A stretch of DNA of 14,508 nucleotides from CAZWDO01 sp964632485 [NCBI: uncultured bacterium]. GTDB lineage: Bacteria; JAGOEH01. The notes beneath the pieces were generated by a model. The model worked only from the letters and a program-made list of their open reading frames with translations. It was not told the DNA's origin and searched no databases. Made by a program: the position numbers and the translations under genes. Shown one piece after another: positions 8,301 to 14,508 of the stretch. Each line of letters opens with the position of its first letter. Within the stretch, counting starts at the first letter, position 1. The stretch covers positions 20,747 through 35,254 of the forward strand of contig CAZWDO010000030.1 of the NCBI GenBank assembly GCA_964632485.1. Reading direction: 5' to 3'.

Positions 8301-8508
8301 CTTGTGTGCCATCGATACCGAGACCAAGGTCGATATCCATTAGAATTACAGCAAAAGAGGCGCTATTGTTCAACGCTTGCTGAATGGCTTCTTCGCCATT
8401 TGATACATGCTGAACAGAATAACCCATATTCTCCAATTGCCGCTTTTCAAGCATTGCGATTAAAGGTTCATCTTCAACCAGAAGGATTTTTCTTTTATTT
8501 ATATCCAT
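5356..8508 (-). CDS. Hybrid sensor kinase: REC, five PAS, HisKA_2, HATPase
   Basis: A 1050-residue cytoplasmic signalling protein with no membrane segment. An N-terminal receiver (about 5-126) has acidic pocket E12/D13, phospho-acceptor D58 in LMDIDLG, S86/S87 and K108. Five PAS segments follow at about 143-274, 283-399, 450-570, 585-710 and 718-838, most closed by a D-I-T/S-E-R/Q-K-type linker; a coiled-coil stretch lies at about 405-445. The HisKA_2 box is LLKEVHHRVKNN with the candidate phospho-His at 862/863. The HATPase domain has the N box NELLTNVF (from 965), DNGIGI (from 1001) and SPGFGLTII. It should autophosphorylate in response to PAS-sensed signals, with the receiver as an input or relay; the sensed ligand is unknown. 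The start follows GGGAAG at about 10 nt. Base composition is patchy by domain. It is probably monocistronic. Confidence 0.93.
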   Translation of the reverse strand: MDINKRKILLVEDEPLIAMLEKRQLENMGYSVQHVSNGEEAIQQALNNSASFAVILMDIDLGLGIDGTQAAEKILNHKDIPIVFLSSHTEPEVVEKTEKITSYGYVVKNSGIVVLNASIKMALKLFDSKLKEQKKEESLRQSEERIRDLVTHSSEGIYRVDIAPPVPISLPREELIEAINKRAVLSEVNEALSSMYGLRPEEMVGRPATDFSPDYGVRASFVLDAERNSVKKMETRDLDKDGNVVFLIENFYGEIKDGELLRIWGLQDDITERKQAEQALRKSEAIKNAMVSNIGDVIVIIDPNGIIKYKSPNITKLFGWTPEELIGKSVWDNLHPNCLEDAWDFFRVILTEPNATGTTELLYKRKDGEYVWIEISVINLLHDQYIQGILGNYHDITERKRAEILLQEKSVKFEAQNEEFAQINEELNQTNNELFKVNEIIEETKIRLELAIDAGDHGFWDWNLITNNTYFSPSYYTMLGYFDKELPMNLDTFMKLIHKDDTNIVMPIVQNSIEAGKPYEVEFRLKCKDGSFKWILGKGKSYYNGESGKPNRAVGVHIDINDRKKMEDKLRISKEKAEESEERYRRLLTNLEAGVVVHAKDTSIILCNTRSSELLGLSTEQMNGKVAIDPYWKFINEDNAKLALNDYPVMRIINSKKAIRNQIIGVCRKLNDVIWLMVNGFPTIKDDEISEIIISFIDITEQKRADETLRRKNEELSTLLDALPVMTWISLDSECRHIIGNRAVTELFGVPSGANLSQSVVDKDLSFKIKHLDSVGRELCADQLPMQQAIATGQPVLNKELTYELPDGHRIYALGNAVPLYEDTGRVRGAIGAYIDISERKRSEKKIEKQLIEKETLLKEVHHRVKNNIVSIESLLSMQLQSIRNPEAISALQNAITRVQGLRILYDKLLIGKDYQDVSVKAYTESLIDAIVAVFPESENVAIEKQIMDFNLNAKSIVHIGIIINELLTNVFKYAFKGRSNGSVSISIEKIENKITLIVNDNGIGINERIVENKSPGFGLTIIKMLVEQQKGTYHIVNKNGTQSIIEFEL

Positions 8509-8928
8509 TGCATTTCATCTTCCCTAAATTTATATTATGCCGACATCTCCACGGATGGCGTTCCAAACCATTTGTCGTGATATTGTAAATAATGGGAGGG
8601 CTTTTTTAGCGAAGTTTCCGTTGGAAATTTCCCGCAATTTACAGCCTACTTTCAATTCCAGCATTTAAAACCAACAATCCAGTACCTTACAACCAATTCA
8701 AAAGGCTCATCACATTTTCATCCTACTATAATCAATCCTCAGTCGATTGTCAAGTGAATAAACCATTTTTTTAAATTTTGTATTTCAATTGTAAGATACT
8801 TTAATTTTTACGATACCAAAAACCAGAATATTAATATTGCAGCGGCATTATCATGTAATATTCTCCAAAATATAGCGCCTCTTCCTCTTGTCATTTTTAC
8901 AAAATCGGGAATTAATCTTCTTCAATAG
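8509..8928. other. AT-rich intergenic region upstream of the hybrid kinase
   Basis: No gene is recognisable. The strip next to the kinase start presumably holds its promoter. A TAATAT/TATAAA-like word lies just upstream of the start on the minus strand, but no matching -35 was found at normal spacing, so no promoter is called. Confidence 0.4.
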
Positions 8929-9018
8929 ATGACGGATCAGGGGATCGCAAGTCGGGAGAATATTGAGCTGCTGAAAAGCAGAAACTTAACTTATATTATT
9001 ATTGCCTCATTGAAATCT
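8929..9018 (+). pseudogene. Short DDE transposase remnant (IS1634/IS4-like)
   Basis: About 30 codons read MTDQGIASRENIELL followed by KSRNLTYIIIASL. This resembles the segment around the second catalytic Asp of IS1634-type transposases (vaDrGm.S.eNi.lL.e.g..YIi). An in-frame stop lies immediately upstream (TAG at 8926) and the following codons lose similarity, so only a scrap of an old insertion remains. No terminal inverted repeats were identified. The call rests on this one motif. Confidence 0.45.
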
Positions 9019-9054
9019 GTTGAAGCTCTCCGAACCACATCTATATCCACTTCA

Positions 9055-9090
9055 AAATCCCCGTATTATTGTTGGAAAATCCCCGTATTA
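9055..9090. repeat. Short tandem direct repeat, 22-bp period
   Basis: The 14-mer AAATCCCCGTATTA occurs at 9055-9068 and again at 9077-9090, each followed by a similar TTGTTGG/CTATGG tail. It lies just past the transposase remnant and may be a local duplication scar. No function is evident. Confidence 0.5.
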
Positions 9091-9170
9091 CTATGGAAGC
9101 CATATTCAACTAAGTTATTGAGCTAGCTAAATGTTAGCGCCTGTAATGAAAAGCTCTAATATATTCTATC

Positions 9171-9198
9171 ATATAGGGTTATTGTCATGACCCTATAT
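9171..9198. terminator. Inverted repeat in the 3' flank of the REC-GAF-PAS gene
   Basis: ATATAGGGT and ACCCTATAT form a perfect 9-bp stem with a 10-nt loop, about 80 bp downstream of the stop of the minus-strand sensor gene. The stem is AT-rich and no T-run follows it on the minus strand; on the plus strand TTTTACC follows. It could be a weak terminator or an operator-like palindrome. Confidence 0.3.
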
Positions 9199-9276
9199 TT
9201 TACCTATCAAAAAAAATTGAAGGTGAAAAGAATACTTAACAAATAAGATTGGGCGTTGTATACAAAATGAATGAAA

Positions 9277-11826
9277 TCATGGGATGTTTATGGCGCCGTT
9301 CACTTTCTTGTTTTGCTTCAGATGCGTGATGTCAATAACCATTCCCTGATATTTCAATATCTGGCCATCGCCATTCCTGACCGACTCGCCCGACGACATC
9401 AGCCAGCGAATCGAACCATCCCGATCAACGACCCGCCATTCGAGATTCAGTTTCTCGCCCTTGCCGACCGCTTCCCTGAGCTTGAGTTCCACCGCCTCGC
9501 GATCATCCTCATAGACCGATTCGCGCCAACTGTCGTAGGAAGGCTTGCAACCGCCGGGCTCCAGGCCATATAGCTCCCAAAGCTCCTGCGACCAGTAATT
9601 CTCATTCGTACGGACATCCCAGGTCCAAATGCCCGCTCGCGCCGCTTTCAGCGCCTCATGCAGCCGTTCCCGGGATTGCAGCAGCTCTTCGCTCATTTGC
9701 CGCAGATCCCATGCGCGGCCGATCATCTCCGCGATCGCCTTCAACAGCTTCACTTCATAATCCAGAAATATCGGATCGTCGCCCATCGCCGGAAGCGCCA
9801 CATAACAAACCTCGACCAAACCGGGATATTCGCCCCCCAAATCGATCCTGGATTCCAGCCGGTATTCGGTTTCCTTCCAGCTTCTGGAAACAAACTCACT
9901 CCCATCCATCCGGATGCGCGCGGCGGCCAGTTCGGCATATTGCATGGCCTGAGGCAGCGCCGTTACGATTTGCTGCAAAATTTCGCTGAAATTCAGTCGA
10001 TCATCCCATAAACAATCGGAAACCCGATAGAGGCAGTTGAGTTCCTTGGCCCGCTCCGTCAGTTCCAGATTACGCCGAAGCAATTCGTTCTCCTGCTTGC
10101 GGTAAGAGGTAATGTCCGTGGCTACTCCGCACAGCGCGATGGCAGCCTGGCGCTTGTCATAGATGATCTGGGCGCGGCAATCCATGATATGTTCGGTTCC
10201 ATTGCGGTCATAATTGACGATTTCTCCCCGCCAATAGCCGTCCCGGCGCGTTCGTTCCACGATTTCCCGCTGGGTGGCCCCCCGTTGAGAATCCTCTCCG
10301 TACACTTGGGTGGACTGGCCGATCAATTGCTCTTTTTCATAGCCCAAAGAAACCGTCTGGGCCTGGTTGGTGTACTGGATGATCCCATTCAGGTCGGTGA
10401 TCGTGACGTGATCCTTGACCTGATCGAGAACCAGAGATTTCAAATAGATTTCTTCCTCGGCCTCTTTACGCTCGGTGATATCGCGCGCGACAATATAGGA
10501 ACGAATATAGCTTCCGTTTTCATCATAAATGAACGTGGCCCGGTCCTCGCGCCAGATATAATGTCCCAGCCGATGCCGGGCCCGAAACGTGTAGGTCAAT
10601 TGAGGCTGATGGCTCCTGATGGCGCTGTCGATTTCATGGGATACCCGCTGGCGGTCATCAGGATGGACGATTTCCATGATCGAGCTCACATTCCGACCGG
10701 CTTCTTCAGCGGCTGAATATCCCAAAATTTTCAAATAGGAAGGCGAGACATAAATGATCGAGCCATTCTCGAACACCATCAGGCCGTCGGAGGAATTTTC
10801 CGTGATCGACCGGAATTTCTCCTCATTTTTCTTCAATTCCGATTCGAATTCCAGGGATTCCTGCTGCAATCGTATTTTGTAAAGAGCCAGACTGACATGT
10901 TTGGCGGCATATTCAAGAAACTCGAGGTCTTCCCGGGTCCATTCGCGCGGTTCAAGGATTTGATTAATCGTAAAGAGATAATAGCCGTGTTCGTCAAAGG
11001 CCAGGGGATACCAGAGCAGACTTTTGATATTCAAGTCATGGTGAAGAATTTTTTCGGCATCGGCGCCGATGAAGGTTTCGTTTACCGCGTCCACATGGCT
11101 TTTCAAATAGGCTTTCGTCCGTCTGATTTGATCAAACGCGGCTCTGAACATGTCCAGCGAGCTATATCCCCCTTTGGTAGAAACAATGGCGGGATCTTCC
11201 CGGCTGAGCCATTCACACAGCCCGGTGATGCGGTTTTTCTCGAATGAGATGTCGTAGATCAAAACCCGGTCAACCGCCAGGGTCTCGCCAATAATGGCGT
11301 TGACGGTTTCGAGAAGCGCCTCTTTGTCCATAATCTCGATGGTGACTTCGGCGATGCGGTTCAACGCCCGAGTGACGACCAACTGTCGGTCGCGTTCCAT
11401 TTGCGCCCTAAGCCGCTCAACCAGCTCGCCTTTCAATCGTTCATTGACTTCGAACAGGCGGAATGCCATTTTGATGGAGGCGATCAGCACCGTTTCCCCG
11501 GAATTCTTGACAATATAGCCGTAGGAGGTGATGCCTTCGGTCTTCGCGACGACCTCCCGTTCCGTATGCGACGACAGAAAGACCACCGGCAAATCATGCC
11601 GCTCGAGGATCAGCGTGGCCGCCCGGGTGCCGTCCATACCCGCTCCCAAATCGATATCCATCAAAACCAGATCGATCTCGGTATGGGCATTCACCATTTC
11701 CAACGCTTGTTCGCCATTGCCCGCGATGATGACCCGATACCCGTATTTCTGCAACATCATTTTTTCTCCCAGGGCGATCAAGGCTTCATCTTCCACTAAT
11801 AAAATCGTTTTCAAAGCAGTATCCAT
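9277..11826 (-). CDS. Receiver-GAF-PAS multi-sensor protein without kinase domain
   Basis: An 849-residue protein, counted from the ATG at 11826, which sits 6 nt after GGAG. This start aligns without gaps to the N-terminus of the neighbouring kinase (MDTALKTILLVEDE versus MDINKRKILLVEDE). An in-frame ATG at 11865 would add 13 residues but lacks a site. Receiver at about 6-120 has D57 in LMDIDLG, S85/S86 and K107. A GAF-like domain lies at about 145-325, PAS at about 345-465 and 470-585, a second GAF-like domain at about 600-730, and a final PAS_3-type domain at about 738-845 ending VIDITHLKQ. The chain stops 10 residues later with no HisKA, HATPase, GGDEF or other output domain. It may act as a sensory partner of the upstream kinase, or be a product truncated at its 3' end. 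No kinase residue is found in the 250 bp downstream. Confidence 0.9.
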   Translation of the reverse strand: MDTALKTILLVEDEALIALGEKMMLQKYGYRVIIAGNGEQALEMVNAHTEIDLVLMDIDLGAGMDGTRAATLILERHDLPVVFLSSHTEREVVAKTEGITSYGYIVKNSGETVLIASIKMAFRLFEVNERLKGELVERLRAQMERDRQLVVTRALNRIAEVTIEIMDKEALLETVNAIIGETLAVDRVLIYDISFEKNRITGLCEWLSREDPAIVSTKGGYSSLDMFRAAFDQIRRTKAYLKSHVDAVNETFIGADAEKILHHDLNIKSLLWYPLAFDEHGYYLFTINQILEPREWTREDLEFLEYAAKHVSLALYKIRLQQESLEFESELKKNEEKFRSITENSSDGLMVFENGSIIYVSPSYLKILGYSAAEEAGRNVSSIMEIVHPDDRQRVSHEIDSAIRSHQPQLTYTFRARHRLGHYIWREDRATFIYDENGSYIRSYIVARDITERKEAEEEIYLKSLVLDQVKDHVTITDLNGIIQYTNQAQTVSLGYEKEQLIGQSTQVYGEDSQRGATQREIVERTRRDGYWRGEIVNYDRNGTEHIMDCRAQIIYDKRQAAIALCGVATDITSYRKQENELLRRNLELTERAKELNCLYRVSDCLWDDRLNFSEILQQIVTALPQAMQYAELAAARIRMDGSEFVSRSWKETEYRLESRIDLGGEYPGLVEVCYVALPAMGDDPIFLDYEVKLLKAIAEMIGRAWDLRQMSEELLQSRERLHEALKAARAGIWTWDVRTNENYWSQELWELYGLEPGGCKPSYDSWRESVYEDDREAVELKLREAVGKGEKLNLEWRVVDRDGSIRWLMSSGESVRNGDGQILKYQGMVIDITHLKQNKKVNGAINIP

Positions 11827-11865
11827 CATCAACTCCAAAAGGTATGTATTTTTAGGCCCAATCAT

Positions 11866-12205
11866 GAAAAAAATATGAGCAAGCTTTAGCGGATAGGGGG
11901 TTCAAAAGGCCATGCCCTTTCCGGAAAAACGAGTCAACCTAACATTATTAAAATAACACCCATTTCAGAATTTGTCAATAAAAAACTTTATTTTATAATT
12001 CGGCGCTGACAGGGCATAAAAGCCAATTACCAAGGAGATGCAGCGGCCTGCTACCCAATTCGCACAGGGCACTGTTGCAGAACAATCTGATGCCGGAACG
12101 CTCCTCAAGCGACTCAATTTTATACGAAAGTTCAATACTAATTGATTTACCCCCATCAATGTTAAACTAAATTTTCATTGGGGTTTGATGAGTTAACTGG
12201 TATAT
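11866..12205. other. Intergenic region with no firm gene
   Basis: About 340 bp upstream of the sensor gene. The first 100 bp are AT-rich and presumably carry its promoter. On the minus strand around 12000-12150 one frame reads ELSYKIESLEERSGIRLF and then LHLLGNWLLC up to a stop. This looks protein-like and could be a scrap of a sensor-type protein, but it has no start and no recognisable family. Confidence 0.35.
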
Positions 12206-12352
12206 TCAACTCTTTATGACCAAACCCCTGTCAAACTCAAGTAGCTCCTTGATGGCGGTTATCTTTTTCAAGAGTTCAAAATAGCGCGCCACCTGACCGG
12301 GCGCCATCAGCTCTTTCACGCTCTCCATTAATTCCAGATACAGCTTTATATT
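12206..12352 (-). pseudogene. C-terminal remnant related to the 4393-5150 nuclease pseudogene
   Basis: An open frame without a start translates to KLYLELMESVKELMAPGQVA, continues RYFELLKKITAIKELLEF and ends DRGLVIKS at a stop (12206-12208). The KELMAPGQV core matches the end of the broken nuclease-family gene at 4489-4530, at protein level and at DNA level (GCGCCATCAGCTC shared, then TTTACG versus TTTCACG). Only the last 48 or so codons remain; an in-frame stop lies immediately upstream at 12353. It shows that the family had at least two copies here and what an undamaged tail looks like. Its function is unknown. Confidence 0.6.
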
Positions 12353-12491
12353 TTAAACAATTACTTTATTAACCACTTGCTTTTTGTTGAATATTTTGTT
12401 ATATTTTTTCTGTATTTGCAATCGAAAATTGGACATCAATATCTTGATATTGAATCCAGGTTAATTGTTATTAACCGAAAAGGAGAAATTG

Positions 12492-12801
12492 TTGAAACAC
12501 GCGTTCATGCTTGGTTGCATTTTATTTTGGAGCATTTTATGTTCAAAGGATCAAAAATGGCAACAAATTGGATTTCAGTCTATCACTGACCACGACTTTG
12601 GCTCCAAATAGGGATGGAGTCGCTGCTAAAACAGCAAGTCCACTATTGGAAATGAACTATAACTCCCCAATGAATTGGACTTTAGGCGCTCAAATTGGTA
12701 TTTCCTATTTAAAATTGGAACGGAAAGGCTATGAGGCGAATTCCTTAATCCGATTTGGAAATCCCATATTGCGATTCGGATTTCAATTTAAATATCGATA
12801 A
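12492..12801 (+). pseudogene. Frameshifted outer-membrane beta-barrel protein remnant
   Basis: A strong AAGGAG at 12479-12484 precedes a TTG start at 12492 that opens a signal-peptide-like sequence (KHAFMLGCILFWSILCS). The frame continues to QQIGFQSITDHDFGS and stops at 12609. The next frame carries on with alternating hydrophobic strands typical of outer-membrane barrels: WTLGAQIGISYLKLERKGY, then LIRFGNPILRFGFQFKYR, stop at 12799. Together this gives about 100 codons, shorter than usual small porin-like proteins (about 170-220 residues), so an internal deletion probably accompanies the frameshift. Export and barrel character are inferred from pattern only. Confidence 0.5.
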
Positions 12802-12921
12802 ACCGAATGGAATCATGGAAAAGACCGCCAAACCATACTGGGGCATACGGTTGGCATTTGATTGGGATAATGGCGTTCGCGTTTAATATGAGTTTCACTT
12901 ATTTTCAGGAGAACTATTGAA

Positions 12922-13608
12922 ATGGATCGAACTCAATTGTATGATTACGCAGATGGCAGGCGTTTTATCGGCAAGACGGCAAAAGAAATTTTCACCGAAA
13001 TAGAGCGCAACAATGTATGGCTGGATTCGGAATCGGTTTCGGGAACTGGTTCTTCGGCGCAGCAGACTGGTGAACTGATACGGCAATTACCAGGGCTATT
13101 CCATCAATACCATATTCAATCCATATTCGATATTCCCTGTGGCGATTTCAATTGGTTTCGCCATGTGCGGTTAGATGGAATAAGATATCGGGGAGGAGAT
13201 ATCGTGGAATCGGTGATCCAGCGCAATACGGCGCGTTTTCAGCAGGAATCGATCTCTTTTATCCATTTCAATCTGCTGGAAGATGAGATTGAACCCGTCG
13301 ATCTGATTTTTTCCCGGGATTGCTGGGTTCATTTTTCCTTTTCGGATGTCTATCAGGCTTTGAAACAAATTCTGCAAAGCGGAAGCATTTACATAATGAC
13401 GACTACATTCCCCGGGCAATTGGTCAACAGCGATATTCCCACCGGAGGTTGGCGTCCGCTGAATTTGGAAGTGGAACCATTCAATTTCCCCGCGCCCGAA
13501 TTTCTATTGAATGAAAAATGCACGGAAATGGACGGTGTCTTTCATGATAAATCATTGGGATTATGGAAAATCGATTCATTGAGGAGCATATTGAAATTTA
13601 AAATTTGA
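12922..13608 (+). CDS. Class I SAM-dependent methyltransferase
   Basis: A 228-residue protein with a Rossmann-type methyltransferase fold. Motif I, FDIPCGDFNWF (69-79), forms the S-adenosylmethionine loop. GGDIV (91-95) supplies the acidic ribose-binding Asp93. SRDCWVHFSF (131-140) is the motif-IV region, followed by IYIMTTTFPG (156-165) and the family-specific NSDIPTGGWRPLNLEVEPFN (169-188) and DKSLGLW (209-215). These last segments mark a conserved methyltransferase family often found near glycan or capsule genes; the substrate is not known. The ATG lies 10 nt after AGGAG. It is complete and intact, on the opposite strand to most genes here, and flanked by a decayed gene and repeats. Confidence 0.9.
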   Translation: MDRTQLYDYADGRRFIGKTAKEIFTEIERNNVWLDSESVSGTGSSAQQTGELIRQLPGLFHQYHIQSIFDIPCGDFNWFRHVRLDGIRYRGGDIVESVIQRNTARFQQESISFIHFNLLEDEIEPVDLIFSRDCWVHFSFSDVYQALKQILQSGSIYIMTTTFPGQLVNSDIPTGGWRPLNLEVEPFNFPAPEFLLNEKCTEMDGVFHDKSLGLWKIDSLRSILKFKI

Positions 13609-13740
13609 TAAGGGTAAAAGCGGCTGATATGCCACTGGATTGGATAGCATTTTCAATCGAAGATAGAGTGGCTCATTTTTCAATTTTAATGCGCAGACCC
13701 TTTCACAGGGATAGACAGCCAAACTGAATAACAATGCGTC

Positions 13741-13811
13741 ATCCATGGGTAACCCTCCGCCGGTCATGCCGGACTTGATTGCCGGGCTGGCGGGTCGCGC
13801 CCGGCATCCAC
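13741..13811. repeat. Diverged leading unit of palindromic repeat cluster
   Basis: This stretch contains ATCCATGGG, then GTCATGCCGG, a longer GC-rich centre, and CGCCCGGCATCCACGGG. It is a variant of the 40-bp unit that follows, with a different and larger loop region, so it is probably the older or edge copy. Confidence 0.6.
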
Positions 13812-13931
13812 GGGACAACAGCGTCATGCCGGACACCGATCCGGCATCCATGGGACAACAGTGTCATGCCGGACACCGATCCGGCATCCATGGGACAACA
13901 GCGTCATGCCGGACACCGATCCGGCATCCAC
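13812..13931. repeat. Three 40-bp tandem repeats, each holding an 8-bp palindrome
   Basis: Three consecutive 40-bp units begin with GGGACAACAG at 13812, 13852 and 13892 and are nearly identical (single changes such as GCG/GTG and CAT/CAC). Each contains ATGCCGGA-CACCGA-TCCGGCAT, a perfect 8-bp stem with a 6-nt loop. Sequences of the GTCATGCCGG...CCGGCATCCA type are common intergenic REP-like palindromes in many genomes. There are no unique spacers, so this is not CRISPR. The through-reading frame here is a by-product of the 120-bp periodicity and not a gene. Confidence 0.9.
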
Positions 13932-13939
13932 GGGTAAAA

Positions 13940-14020
13940 GAAAGACTGGATTCCGGGTCCGGAGCCGGACTGGCGGTCAAGCCCGGAATGACAGAAAAGA
14001 GGTGCCCGGAATGACAGAGA
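13940..14020. repeat. Second palindromic repeat type (GGATTCCGGG/CCCGGAATGAC)
   Basis: GGATTCCGGGTC near 13947 is mirrored by the complement GGTCAAGCCCGGAATGACAG ending near 13993, giving an inverted repeat with an extra 15-bp GC-rich insert. The half GCCCGGAATGACAGA is then repeated 23 bp later (13981 and 14004). This is a related REP-like element joined directly to the 40-bp array. Confidence 0.7.
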
Positions 14021-14026
14021 AGGTGA

Positions 14027-14508
14027 TTATTCGTTATCCGGCGTTATCTCTTCCACCGTAACCTCGCAGCCGATGAAACGCAGCAGGTAGCCGCGCAGCT
14101 CCATGCCCGCATGGCGCGGCAGATGCGCCAAATCCCACTTCACCTGAGCGATCCCCTCCTGACGCTGAGCCTCGACCCGCGCCGCGTCCTTCGCCGATTC
14201 CAACGATAAATACTTCAGCTCGATCGCCGCTTCCACCTTCACCTCGCGCATCCGCGCCTTCAGATAAATATCCGCGTAACGCCGCTCCAGCTCATATTCG
14301 CTGTGCACCATATAGGCATTGCTCAGCATCAGATAGGCCATCATTACCATCTTGACGTGCTTCTCATTCATCTGAATACTGTCGCGGTTGGAATACTTCG
14401 CCAGCGCTTGGGAAACAATCTCCGCCAGGGGCGCAATATCGCCGTTCAACGCTAGTCGTTCGATGCCGCTGCGGATTTCTGTTACATTCACATCGATTCG
14501 ACTGTCGC
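14027..14508 (-). CDS. C-terminal part of AAA-ATPase-like/PD-(D/E)XK (DUF1703-type) protein
   Basis: The frame is open from the window edge (about 159 residues) to a TAA at 14027. The GTG at 14491 is internal to the frame and need not be the start. The visible part matches the C-terminal nuclease-like domain of AAA-ATPase-like proteins (Pfam AAA-ATPase_like plus PDDEXK_9): HVKMVMMAYLMLSNAYMVHS, then YELERRYADIYLK with the motif-II Asp, and AAIELKYL with the Glu-x-Lys pair; then a helical stretch KDAARVEAQRQEGIAQV. Catalytic positions look intact. These proteins are usually about 500-600 residues with an N-terminal ATPase, occur in many copies in anaerobe genomes and have no settled function. 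The upstream ATPase part lies outside the window. Confidence 0.8.
   Translation of the reverse strand, partial: DSRIDVNVTEIRSGIERLALNGDIAPLAEIVSQALAKYSNRDSIQMNEKHVKMVMMAYLMLSNAYMVHSEYELERRYADIYLKARMREVKVEAAIELKYLSLESAKDAARVEAQRQEGIAQVKWDLAHLPRHAGMELRGYLLRFIGCEVTVEEITPDNE

Noticed and set aside
10189-10716. 175-codon plus-strand frame
   Set aside because: It is antisense to the PAS domains of the sensor gene, whose minus-strand frame is strongly supported; it has no recognisable domain.
11965-12159. 64-codon minus-strand frame starting MMGVNQLVLNF
   Set aside because: A different frame of the same strand looks more protein-like (ELSYKIESLEERSGI), and neither has a start signal or a recognised family.
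12815-12886. 23-codon plus-strand gene MEKTAKPYWGIR...
   Set aside because: It is too short and has no ribosome binding site; kept only as a possible barrel fragment in the findings.
13812-13931. Possible CRISPR array
   Set aside because: The 40-bp units follow each other with no unique spacers and contain internal palindromes; they are tandem REP-like repeats.
13745-14014. Plus-strand 89-codon reading frame rich in repeated CRTPIRHP/MPDTDPAS-like peptides
   Set aside because: It is created by the 40-bp repeat; three units give 120 bp, a multiple of three, so the frame stays open by chance. It has no ribosome binding site and no family.

Overview
The window reads as accessory chromosome of an uncultured-type Gram-negative bacterium with moderate GC. 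A FISUMP-domain secreted protein, an outer-membrane barrel remnant, AGGAGG-type ribosome binding sites and REC-PAS-HisKA_2 sensors together suggest the Fibrobacteres/Chlorobi/Bacteroidetes superphylum or an allied candidate phylum (a Spirochaete is also possible for the sensors). This placement is inference; no rRNA or taxonomic marker gene is present.

Left third (1-4042, all minus strand): a FISUMP-domain secreted protein is followed by a complete group II intron, a 3'-truncated ComEC-like metallo-beta-lactamase protein and the start of a secreted TPR protein. The intron (about 2950 to 1027) is the best-resolved object here. It has a GTGCGCC 5' end, an EBS1 hairpin, an EBS2 candidate, a 416-aa maturase/reverse transcriptase with an intact YADD, a textbook 34-nt domain V and a domain VI with a bulged A. 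It begins at the base immediately after the FISUMP stop codon. Its EBS1 and EBS2 pair with the exon bases encoding the last residues and stop of that gene.

Middle (4043-5300) is a gene graveyard. A PD-(D/E)XK (RecB-like) nuclease pseudogene on the minus strand carries a frameshift and an in-frame stop, and abuts a 47-codon plus-strand piece resembling the N-terminus of phage antirepressor (Bro-N/ORF6N-like) proteins. A related C-terminal nuclease tail reappears 7 kb away at 12206-12352.

Centre (5356-11826): two large minus-strand signalling proteins start with nearly matching receiver domains. One is REC-5xPAS-HisKA_2-HATPase, a complete kinase. The other is REC-GAF-PAS-PAS-GAF-PAS with no kinase. 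In the first, base composition changes sharply at PAS-domain boundaries, which suggests module exchange. The roughly 770-bp gap between them holds a small DDE-transposase remnant.

Right end (11866-14508): decayed pieces (nuclease tail, frameshifted outer-membrane protein), one intact SAM-dependent methyltransferase on the plus strand, a cluster of 40-bp palindromic tandem repeats, and the C-terminal part of an AAA-ATPase-like/PD-(D/E)XK (DUF1703-type) protein running off the window. No CRISPR array, tRNA or rRNA was seen.
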